In this document: piece by piece, positions 54,876 to 62,238 of the stretch | How the letters are laid out: the number at the start of each line of letters is the position of its first letter | Position numbering within the stretch: the first letter of the stretch is position 1 | Origin: Tropicibacter naphthalenivorans | GTDB taxonomy: Bacteria > Pseudomonadota > Alphaproteobacteria > Rhodobacterales > Rhodobacteraceae | Assembly (NCBI RefSeq): GCF_900176475.1 | Contig: NZ_FWXX01000007.1 | Span: 124,001 to 188,000 of the forward strand | Direction of reading: 5' to 3' | DNA: 64,000 nt | Translations under genes and position numbers: made by a program | The notes under the pieces: generated by a model | Told to the model about the DNA's origin: nothing | What the model saw: the letters and a program-made list of their open reading frames with translations, nothing else | Database searches by the model: none

Positions 54876-54976
54876 GGGGGCAGGCTAGGCGGGACTGCGG
54901 GGCAGGGCAAGGCGTGGCGCTTTTCAGCGGGGGCGCTTTTGTCTAACAGGGGGGGCAGTGAGGCAAGGGGACCGAC

Positions 54977-55462
54977 ATGCAGGATACGGAAATTGCACGG
55001 GTGAGCGCTTCGGCGCCGCGCAGGGTCATCGGGGTGGCCGCGATGATGGGGCTGGGGGCGCTGCTGCTGTACGTGGCCTTGGCGACGCCGCCGAGCCTGA
55101 TGTGGCAGGCGTTTCTGGTGGTGCTGGGGATCGCCGCGCTTTGGGGCGGGCAGATGCTGTGGCAAGCGACCGGGCACGCGCTGATCCTGACCGAGGAGGC
55201 GCTGGTCGACAGCGATGGCACGGTGGTCGCGCGGCTGGAGGATATCGCCAAGGTCGACCGCTCGCCCTTTGCCCTGAAGCCCTCGAACGGGTTCCTGTTG
55301 ATCCTCAAGGAGCCGTCGTCGCGCGTGTGGCGGCCCGGTCTGTGGTGGCGTACGGGCAAGCGGGTGGCCGTTGGCGGCGTCACCTCTGGGGCAGAGACCA
55401 AGCCTGTCGCCGATATGATCGCGCTGCGGATCGCGCCCCCCATGGGGTTTGACCCGGAATAA
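54977..55462 (+). CDS. Small hypothetical membrane protein
   Basis: A 161-residue protein with two adjacent TM helices (about 17-37 and 42-62, GALLLYVALATPP and AFLVVLGIAALWGG) and a C-terminal globular half (about 68-160) with a PH-like pattern of short beta strands (ALILTEEALVDSDGTVVARLEDIAKVDRS; key ALILTEEALVDSDG). Similar two-TM/PH-like proteins occur in roseobacters without known function. AAGGGG precedes the ATG; a clear terminator follows. Confidence 0.75.
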   Translation: MQDTEIARVSASAPRRVIGVAAMMGLGALLLYVALATPPSLMWQAFLVVLGIAALWGGQMLWQATGHALILTEEALVDSDGTVVARLEDIAKVDRSPFALKPSNGFLLILKEPSSRVWRPGLWWRTGKRVAVGGVTSGAETKPVADMIALRIAPPMGFDPE

Positions 55463-55472
55463 AACGCAAAAT

Positions 55473-55510
55473 CCCGGCAAAGCGCGATGGCCTTGCCGGG
55501 GGTTTTCTTT
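55473..55510 (+). terminator. Intrinsic terminator
   Basis: CCCGGCAA pairs with TTGCCGGG around a short loop, then GGTTTTCTTTT; between convergent genes. Confidence 0.85.
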
Positions 55511-55527
55511 TGCCTATGCGCGGGGCG

Positions 55528-56226
55528 TTAGTTGCCCTTGCCCTTTTTCGAGGGTTCGATGTTCAACTGGCCGCTGTCGTTCACGCAATCGGTGGCGTTT
55601 TCGGCGTTGTTGTTGCACAGCGAGTTGCCGGGCGCATCTTGGTCACCGTTGCCCCAACCGTTGTTCTGACCCGGATCGTAAAAGATGATCTGCGGCGCGT
55701 AACGCGGACGGGTAAAGCTGTAGGTGGTGATGTCGAACTCGGACAGGCCAACCTCGAACGCGGGGTCGTATTTGTCCCATGTCTCGACCAGCACCAGCTG
55801 TTCCGAATTGCCCGCCACCGGCAGGCGTTCGGTCATCCCGTTAAGGTCGCCGTTGTTCATGGGCGCTTGACCGCCGCGGGCCTCGGACCATTCCAACGAC
55901 CACTTTTTGTTGTTGGCGTTGTACTCGGCCACGGTGATGCGCATGACGCTTTCACCGTTTTGCGATTTGTTCATCACGTTCAACAGCTTGAAGGCGTTGT
56001 CGATATAGGTGTCGTCGATCGGATCGGTTTCCCGAGAGATCATGTCACCAATCACGTAGTTGGCCTTTTGGTTCACGGCCTGCTGGCGGAACACGTCAAA
56101 GTAGACCCAGCCCACGCCGAACAGCCACAAGAGCGCCGGCATGACGATCACCGCTTCGACGGTGACATAGCCGCGCGTGTCCTTGGCAAAGGCGCGCAGA
56201 CGGGAAGTGAGGATGGATTTCAGCAT
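55528..56226 (-). CDS. TadE-like pseudopilin with a C-terminal NNGWGNGD cassette
   Basis: A 232-residue Tad/Flp-system minor pilin-like protein. N-terminal basic stretch, then the TadE signature TRGYVTVEAVIVMPALLWLF (TM at about 20-43, with the Glu24 conserved in TadE/TadG). The middle region is a folded periplasmic domain (50-185). Residues 187-211 hold NNGWGNGDQDAPGNS followed by LCNNNAENA, a block repeated in the two plus-strand TadG-like proteins at 60190 and 62239. The tail is Lys/Gly-rich (SKKGKGN). Last gene of the minus-strand tad cluster. Confidence 0.85.
   Translation of the reverse strand: MLKSILTSRLRAFAKDTRGYVTVEAVIVMPALLWLFGVGWVYFDVFRQQAVNQKANYVIGDMISRETDPIDDTYIDNAFKLLNVMNKSQNGESVMRITVAEYNANNKKWSLEWSEARGGQAPMNNGDLNGMTERLPVAGNSEQLVLVETWDKYDPAFEVGLSEFDITTYSFTRPRYAPQIIFYDPGQNNGWGNGDQDAPGNSLCNNNAENATDCVNDSGQLNIEPSKKGKGN
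55594..55668 (-). repeat. Shared Asn/Gly/Cys cassette, copy in the TadE-like protein
   Basis: 25 codons (residues 187-211) matching 60811-60885 and 62869-62943 at almost every amino acid, with synonymous differences in the DNA. Carries the single Cys in NSLCNNN. Confidence 0.85.
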
Positions 56227-56238
56227 AGCCCGTCTCCT

Positions 56239-56775
56239 TTAGGTGGGTTCGTGCACAAAGGCGGTGGTCGAGATGATCGCGGTGTAGCCTTGGGCATCTT
56301 TTTTCATGCTGCCGCCCAGCATCCCTGCTGGGGTGATCGGCTGGTATTTAAAGCACGCGCGGATCATCATCATTTCATGCGCACCGCCGTGTTCAAAGTT
56401 GCGCAGCGGCGTGATCGCCTCTGGCGCAGTGTCGGTGCATTGTGCCTTGGCCGGGGGGTCCGACCAGTCGCGCAGGTCCAGACGCACCATTTCCAGATGC
56501 AGCTTGTCCATGCAGTCGGGCAGGATATTGGCGCTCGAACAGATCTTTTCCTTGATGATGTCGTTCGAGGTGCCGCCCGTCCCCAGACGCAGGTCACGCA
56601 CCGCCTGGTCAAGGCTGCGCTCTAGCGCGGTATGACGGACGGTGACGGTGCCCAATTCGATCGAAGAGCCGATCAGGGCCAGGAAAACCGGGGTCCACAA
56701 AGCGACCGGGACCACCATGGACCCATCTTCGCGCTCGAGGAAACGACGCAGGGGGTTCTTGAGAAAGCCGATCAT
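56239..56775 (-). CDS. TadE-family pilus assembly protein
   Basis: A 178-residue TadE/TadF-type pseudopilin with a basic N-terminus (KNPLRRFLEREDGS), one TM helix (about 20-40, MVVPVALWTPVFLALIGSSI) ending in the conserved Glu41, and a periplasmic domain with four Cys that may form disulfides (Cys79, 87, 112, 140 region). Lies 12 bp before the preceding TadE-like gene and overlaps the VWA gene by 4 nt, so all three are one operon. Confidence 0.82.
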   Translation of the reverse strand: MIGFLKNPLRRFLEREDGSMVVPVALWTPVFLALIGSSIELGTVTVRHTALERSLDQAVRDLRLGTGGTSNDIIKEKICSSANILPDCMDKLHLEMVRLDLRDWSDPPAKAQCTDTAPEAITPLRNFEHGGAHEMMMIRACFKYQPITPAGMLGGSMKKDAQGYTAIISTTAFVHEPT

Positions 56776-58208
56776 TGGGTGAGCCTCAACTGGTTAATGG
56801 TGTGTGCAATCGACGAAAACGCATCGGCGATATCCAGACCTTCCACACGGAAGAAGTGCGAGGGCGAGGACGCGCATTTTTGCAGAACAGACGCGCCGTG
56901 GTCGGTGGTTTCAAAGCCAACGGTCCAGATGATCACACCCTGGTCCTTGGCGGCGGAACAGATGTTGTTCAGCAGGGTGTCGCCCTGTGCGGCGTTGTAC
57001 TTTTGCTCGTAGAAGTACCCCCAGTTGTTGGAGTGCACCGCGTTCACGAGGTAGTACCACATGTTGTAACGCGCCCAGAGCTGGATTTCCGAGTCCGAGT
57101 TGTAGGCCCAGTCGCGGATGCGCATGGACTGGTCATGCTGACCGTCGGTCATCAAAACGATGGTCTTGATGGTCTCGGTGTCTTCGTATTGGACGGGACG
57201 CCCAAGAAAGGCGCTGTCCACGGTGCTGCGCGAAATCAGGCCAGAGGTGACGTTCTGCGTGCTGGGGTCCAGCAGGGCCGCGCCCCACTTCATCCCCAGG
57301 AACATCGAGGTGCCCGCCCGCGGCTGCAACGCGTCAATCTGCGCCTTCAGCTCGGTGATGTCCTGGCTGAACGGGGTGATCCGCTCATAGCTGAACTGCG
57401 GGCAGATCGTGTCATCGCGATCGTTGGCCCCAAAGTAGTTCCACTGGAAGTGCTGGGTCTGCTCATAGGTGATGTCATAGTTCAGCTCGGTGCTGGCGAA
57501 TTCCTCATCGGGGAATTCCAGACAGTGCGAATAGCCGTGCCGCCAGTTCACATTCAGATTGCTCGCGATGTCCGGGCCGGGGTTCACGTGCTCGGAGTAG
57601 GGCACCAGCGAGATCGACACGAGGTCTTTGTTCGCCGGGGTCAGCAGCGTGTCGAAAAAGCTCTTTGCGGCGGTGCGCAGGTTCGACATCTTGTTGTTGT
57701 CGGCCATAGAGCCGGACACGTCGAGTACCAGCGAGACCTCGATCTTGTTCACGCCTTCCTCGGCGCGGGCCAGCCCATCAACGCCCAGCGATTTGACGCC
57801 GAGCAGTTTCATGAAGTTGGCCTGGATCTCTGCCGTTCCGGTGGCGGTGACGCGGCGGGCGTTGATGCCGCCCCCCGTCTGCACATCCACCAGCGTGTCC
57901 GACATGTTCATGGCGCGGAAGTAATCCTCGACCACGAATGTCGGGTCCATCTCGTTTTGCAGATCGGCTGCGGCCAGCACGGCGCGGTCCAGCGTGTTCT
58001 GAATCTTGTTCCGTTTCAGTTCGGCGTGGATCATATCGATCCCGATACCGCCAAACACCATCATCACCAGCGCGCCGGTGATGGCGAGATAGGACATGTT
58101 GCCGGATTGGTCGGACCAAAACCGCCCCAGCCAGCCGCCTGTTGCGGAGGTGGCAGAGTTTTGGGGGCACGTCACACTCGTTACCTGTTTATTCATTTCG
58201 TTCGACAT
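56772..58208 (-). CDS. TadG-like von Willebrand factor A protein
   Basis: A 478-residue Tad-associated protein. A cytoplasmic N-terminus, then the TadG-type segment SGNMSYLAITGALVMMVFGG (TM about 38-58) followed by ELKRNKIQNTLDRAVLAAADLQ, and a periplasmic VWA domain with MIDAS DVSGS (163-167), TSMFLGM and LMTDGQ. The C-terminal tail IAHTINQLRLTQ is shared with its plus-strand paralogues. It lacks the NNGWGNGD cassette; at the equivalent point it has a Cys-containing HGYSHCLEFPDEEF. First gene of the minus-strand cluster, AAGGTGA before its ATG. Confidence 0.88.
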   Translation of the reverse strand: MSNEMNKQVTSVTCPQNSATSATGGWLGRFWSDQSGNMSYLAITGALVMMVFGGIGIDMIHAELKRNKIQNTLDRAVLAAADLQNEMDPTFVVEDYFRAMNMSDTLVDVQTGGGINARRVTATGTAEIQANFMKLLGVKSLGVDGLARAEEGVNKIEVSLVLDVSGSMADNNKMSNLRTAAKSFFDTLLTPANKDLVSISLVPYSEHVNPGPDIASNLNVNWRHGYSHCLEFPDEEFASTELNYDITYEQTQHFQWNYFGANDRDDTICPQFSYERITPFSQDITELKAQIDALQPRAGTSMFLGMKWGAALLDPSTQNVTSGLISRSTVDSAFLGRPVQYEDTETIKTIVLMTDGQHDQSMRIRDWAYNSDSEIQLWARYNMWYYLVNAVHSNNWGYFYEQKYNAAQGDTLLNNICSAAKDQGVIIWTVGFETTDHGASVLQKCASSPSHFFRVEGLDIADAFSSIAHTINQLRLTQ

Positions 58209-58555
58209 CCCGTCACCTTTCCCCCGAGTTTTCCCAGGTCAAAGTCCACGTTTCACACGTTGCGATAGACGAATTTATGCCATTCCATGATGGCCAAAAT
58301 GGGGCGCATTAAGTTGCAATTTGCCCTTAAATTTAAGGGAAATGTAGACATTCACGGGTCTAAATTGCGCTCTGTTTCCATGGTCCCAACAATGCGCCGA
58401 AATCATCCGAAAAGGTGCCTGCCAGTTGGGCGCCACGTGGACAGATTCCTTTTCGCCGGGGAACCGATGCGCGTTAACGTGATTATTACGCTGAAATCGT
58501 AGGCACAAAGAAGCTGACCAAAAGCATATGGCAGCATCTCATCGGGAGGCATCTT
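58209..58555. other. Divergent intergenic region between tad genes and gdh
   Basis: 347 bp without a supported gene; A/T-richer than its surroundings and expected to hold both promoters. The main structure is the 16-bp palindrome at 58324-58339. Confidence 0.55.
58324..58339. promoter_or_regulatory. Perfect 16-bp palindrome (candidate operator)
   Basis: CCCTTAAATTTAAGGG is fully self-complementary and lies 116 bp upstream of the TadG-like ATG and 217 bp upstream of gdh. It does not match CtrA spacing or any operator I can name. Confidence 0.45.
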
Positions 58556-59992
58556 ATGTCCGTTGGACCATCGAACGAACCCACTTTCAGACAATCCGTG
58601 GACCTGATGTATAACCGGGCTGTCTCTTTGATGGACCTGCCGCCGGGGCTCGAGGAAAAGATACGGGTGTGCAATGCCACCTATACGGTGCGTTTCGGGG
58701 TGCGCCTGCGCGGGCAGATCCAGACCTTTACCGGCTATCGTTCCGTGCATTCCGAACATATGGAGCCGGTCAAGGGCGGCATCCGCTTTGCCCCCGAGGT
58801 CAATCAGGACGAGGTAGAGGCGCTCGCTGCCCTGATGACCTATAAATGTGCGCTGGTCGAAGCGCCCTTTGGCGGCTCCAAGGGCGGGCTGTGCGTCGAT
58901 CCGCGCAAGTATGACGACCACGAGCTGGAACAGATCACCCGGCGGTTTGCCTATGAGCTGATCAAACGCGACCTGATCCACCCCTCGCAGAACGTGCCTG
59001 CGCCGGACATGGGCACCGGCGAGCGCGAGATGGCCTGGATGGCCGATCAATACGCACGCATGAACACCACCGACATCAACGCGCGCGCCTGCGTGACCGG
59101 GAAACCCTTGAACGCGGGCGGCATCTCTGGCCGGGTCGAGGCGACCGGGCGCGGGGTGCAATACGCCCTGCGAGAGTTCTTTCGCCACCCAGCGGATGTG
59201 GCCGCCGCAAAGATGGATGGCTCGCTGGACGGCAAGCGGGTGATCGTGCAGGGGCTGGGCAACGTCGGCTACCACGCCGCCAAGTTCCTGTCCGAAGAGG
59301 ACGGGGCCAAGGTCATCGGCATCATTGAACGCGATGGCGCGCTGTTCGACCCCGAAGGCCTGAACGTGGAAAAGGTGCGCGACTGGATCGTCAAACATGG
59401 CGGCGTTTCGGGCTTTCCTGATGCCAACCACGGCGCGGACGGGGCAAAGGTGCTTGAAGAAGACTGCGACATCCTGATCCCCGCCGCTTTGGAAGGGGTC
59501 ATCAACCTGTCCAACGCCCACAACATCAAGGCCAAGCTGATCATCGAGGCGGCGAACGGCCCTGTGACCGCGGGCGCGGATGATATCCTTCGGGCCAAGG
59601 GGGTGGTGATCATCCCCGACATGTATGCCAACGCGGGCGGCGTGACGGTGTCCTATTTCGAGTGGGTCAAGAACCTCAGCCACATCCGCTTTGGCCGGAT
59701 GCAGCGCCGCCAGGAAGAGGCGCGCCACCAATTGGTGGTCGATGAACTCGAACGTCTGGATGAGGCGATGGGTGACGCCTGGTCCCTGACCCCGTCCTTC
59801 AAAGAGCGCTACTTGCGCGGCGCCGATGAGCTGGAATTGGTGCGTTCGGGGCTCGATGACACCATGCGCATTGCTTACCAATCCATGCGTCAGGTTTGGC
59901 ATGGGCGATCCGACGTGACCGACCTGCGCACCGCTGCCTACATTGTCGCGATCGAGCGTGTCGCCAGCAGCTACCGCGCCAAGGGGCTGTAA
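58556..59992 (+). CDS. gdhA: Glutamate dehydrogenase (Glu/Leu/Phe/Val family)
   Basis: Interconverts glutamate and 2-oxoglutarate plus ammonia. 478 residues. Substrate domain: GGIRFAPEVNQDEVEALAALMTYK (key GGIRFAP and MTYK), APFGGSKGG with the catalytic Lys (about 105), APDMGTGEREMAWM; NAD(P) domain: VQGLGNVGYHAAKFLSEEDGAKV (about 230, GxGNVG), and C-terminal ANAGGVTVSYFEWVKN. GGGAGG precedes the ATG. The family includes leucine and phenylalanine dehydrogenases, but length and these motifs favour glutamate. Flanked on both sides by Tad-type surface genes without obvious link. Confidence 0.93.
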   Translation: MSVGPSNEPTFRQSVDLMYNRAVSLMDLPPGLEEKIRVCNATYTVRFGVRLRGQIQTFTGYRSVHSEHMEPVKGGIRFAPEVNQDEVEALAALMTYKCALVEAPFGGSKGGLCVDPRKYDDHELEQITRRFAYELIKRDLIHPSQNVPAPDMGTGEREMAWMADQYARMNTTDINARACVTGKPLNAGGISGRVEATGRGVQYALREFFRHPADVAAAKMDGSLDGKRVIVQGLGNVGYHAAKFLSEEDGAKVIGIIERDGALFDPEGLNVEKVRDWIVKHGGVSGFPDANHGADGAKVLEEDCDILIPAALEGVINLSNAHNIKAKLIIEAANGPVTAGADDILRAKGVVIIPDMYANAGGVTVSYFEWVKNLSHIRFGRMQRRQEEARHQLVVDELERLDEAMGDAWSLTPSFKERYLRGADELELVRSGLDDTMRIAYQSMRQVWHGRSDVTDLRTAAYIVAIERVASSYRAKGL

Positions 59993-60189
59993 GCCGTTGG
60001 AAACAGGGCGTGCGCTGGGCAAGGCGCGCGCCATTCCCCTGACGGAATTCAAACGAGTTTAGTGAAAATGGGAAGGATAGTTCACCTTTCCGCCGCATTT
60101 ACGCCCCGTGTTTGGAACGGGTATTTCGTGAATCTTACCAGAACAACCGCAGAACCCCGTCAATGCGGTAAGGTTTGGGAGACAACGAA

Positions 60190-62055
60190 ATGCGCCTTTC
60201 ACGTCAGGACATCACACGCTTTGCCCGCGAAGAAGACGGCAATGTGACGATCTTTTCGGTCTTCAGCGTCATGACGATCCTGACGATCACCGGGGCGGCG
60301 GTCGATCTGATGCGCTCCGAGGCGGCGCGCGTGAAAATGCAGGCCACCGTCGACCGCGCGGTTCTGGCGGCGGCCGATCTGGACCAGATGCAGGCGCCCG
60401 ACACGGTGGTGCGTGACTACGTGGCCAAGTCCGGTCTGGCCGAAATGCTGACCAACGTCTCGATCGAGACGGGCGTCAATGATCGCGTCGTCTCTGCCAC
60501 CACCGAAGGGATGCTGGAAACCCTGTTCCTGCGCTTGGCCGGGCACGACACCCTGACCCAAGGCGCGCTGGCCACCGCCGAAGAGCGCATCGCCAACGTC
60601 GAGGTGTCCTTGGTTTTGGATATCTCCGGCTCCATGCGCTACAACCAGCGGATGGAACGGCTGAAACCGGCGGCCAAGGCCTTTGTCGACAAGGTGCTGA
60701 CCGAGCGCAGCCAGGGCGTCACCACGCTGAACCTTGTGCCCTTTGCGGGCCAAGTGAACCCAGGCGACATCATGTTCGATTACTTCCGTGGTGAGCGCCC
60801 CAAGCTCAAGCAGAACAACGGCTGGGGCAACGGCGATCAGGACGCGCCGGGCAACTCGCTGTGCAACAACAATGCCGAGAACGCCGACGAAGGCGCTGCC
60901 GATCCGTCCTGCGCCGATGGCACTGCCACCGTGGACAACAGCTTTTTCCCCGTCTGGCCGCAGGCGATTTCCAACGTCGTGATGTATTTCGACACCGACG
61001 GCGACGACATCTTTGACCGCGCCCACAAGATCGAGGGCTTCCCCGAGGATGCCCCGCGCGATCTGGATGACATTATGGCGGGGGCGGCGGCCTATGCGGT
61101 GAACTACGATCCGAGCCTGTATAGCACCACGCAGCTTTTGGGCTTTTCGATCAAGGGTGGGCAGGAAAAGACGCGCTATTTCACCGTGCGCGGCAACACC
61201 AACGGCCCGGCGTCCGAACTGGGGCCGACCAAGAACAACGGCAAGATCCCCGGTCTGACGTTCCAGTACCCGTGGATCAACTACGCCTATTGGGAAGCGT
61301 CCTACGTGGCCCAGCCAGAGGTGGCCGACGAGCAGAACGTGAACATGCCGTCCTCTTGTATCGAGGTGTATGACGACGAGTTCTGGACGACCGCTTTGCC
61401 GCTGTCAGACGATTTTGTCCCGCATTTCAACTTTTGGCCTACCGATGAGACGGTCATGGACTGGGGCTGGTGCCCCGAGGATGACAGCGCGATCCAGTAT
61501 TATTCGTCGGACGCCGCGCAGCTCAAAACCTTTATCGACGGGCTGCGGATGCACGACGGCACCGGTATCCACATCGCTTTGAAATATGCGCTGGCGCTGC
61601 TGGACCCGATGACACGCGAGGCGGTGGGGCATCTGATCGACGCTGATCTGGTGGCACCTGAATACCTCGGGCGACCCATCGACTGGCATGATGGCGAGAC
61701 CGAAAAATACATCGTTCTTATGACAGATGGGCAGATCACCGACCAGTATCGCCCGGTTGATCCGGACGCGGCCATTAACGGAGAGGTTGATCTGCAAACC
61801 CAAGGGCCGGGCAGCTACACGGTGCTGTCGGATCAGGCGACCAACACGCAGCAGTTGTTTCGCCAATGTGATCTGGCGCGGCAAAATGGCGTAGTTGTGT
61901 TCACCATCGCCTTTGAAACGAACCAAGCTGCCGCAGACGATATGCGCGCCTGCGCCTCTTCGGACAGCCACTTTTTTCACGTCCAAGGCACAGAGATCGC
62001 CGAAGCCTTTGACTCTATTGCGCGTCAGATCAACAACTTGAGGCTGATCCAATGA
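60190..62055 (+). CDS. TadG-like von Willebrand factor A protein with NNGWGNGD cassette (copy 1)
   Basis: A 621-residue membrane-anchored surface protein. EEDGNVTIFSVFSVMTILTI (TM about 17-39) is the TadE/G-type leader. VWA MIDAS DISGS at 144-148, further MIDAS residues in the C-terminal half (HDGTGIHIALK, LMTDGQITDQ). The VWA domain is interrupted by a roughly 250-residue insertion beginning at about residue 200 and containing the cassette at 208-232 and several DTDGDDIFD-type acidic loops that may bind calcium. C-terminal tail IARQINNLRLIQ. GGGAGA 7 nt before the ATG; an upstream TTG start is less likely. Confidence 0.87.
   Translation: MRLSRQDITRFAREEDGNVTIFSVFSVMTILTITGAAVDLMRSEAARVKMQATVDRAVLAAADLDQMQAPDTVVRDYVAKSGLAEMLTNVSIETGVNDRVVSATTEGMLETLFLRLAGHDTLTQGALATAEERIANVEVSLVLDISGSMRYNQRMERLKPAAKAFVDKVLTERSQGVTTLNLVPFAGQVNPGDIMFDYFRGERPKLKQNNGWGNGDQDAPGNSLCNNNAENADEGAADPSCADGTATVDNSFFPVWPQAISNVVMYFDTDGDDIFDRAHKIEGFPEDAPRDLDDIMAGAAAYAVNYDPSLYSTTQLLGFSIKGGQEKTRYFTVRGNTNGPASELGPTKNNGKIPGLTFQYPWINYAYWEASYVAQPEVADEQNVNMPSSCIEVYDDEFWTTALPLSDDFVPHFNFWPTDETVMDWGWCPEDDSAIQYYSSDAAQLKTFIDGLRMHDGTGIHIALKYALALLDPMTREAVGHLIDADLVAPEYLGRPIDWHDGETEKYIVLMTDGQITDQYRPVDPDAAINGEVDLQTQGPGSYTVLSDQATNTQQLFRQCDLARQNGVVVFTIAFETNQAAADDMRACASSDSHFFHVQGTEIAEAFDSIARQINNLRLIQ
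60811..60885 (+). repeat. Shared Asn/Gly/Cys cassette, copy in VWA protein 1
   Basis: 25 codons (residues 208-232) with NNGWGNGDQDAPGNS then LCNNNAENA; see the TadE-like copy at 55594-55668. Confidence 0.85.
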
Positions 62056-62238
62056 TTTGCGCGATTTCTATCTTTTCGCCTACAGCTGACTATACTTTCG
62101 GACAGGGCGTTAACAACATCTTCACGAAATGGAACCTGAATGTGCCCAAGTGCGCCACAATCCAGACCCATTCCTTAACTAATTCCTATTCTTGCCGGAC
62201 TGCACTCCCCGGCCCGACAAGAATAAGGAACCAACCGC
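62056..62238. other. Gap between the two plus-strand VWA genes
   Basis: 183 bp, A/T-richer than the coding flanks, with no clear terminator after the first gene; it contains TTAACTAATT near 62175 and AAGGAA just before the second ATG. The two genes may be co-transcribed or have a promoter here. Confidence 0.4.

Noticed and set aside
58287-58502. A 71-codon plus-strand ORF in the tad/gdh intergenic region
   Set aside because: No ribosome site, no domain, and it crosses the palindrome and the expected promoters.
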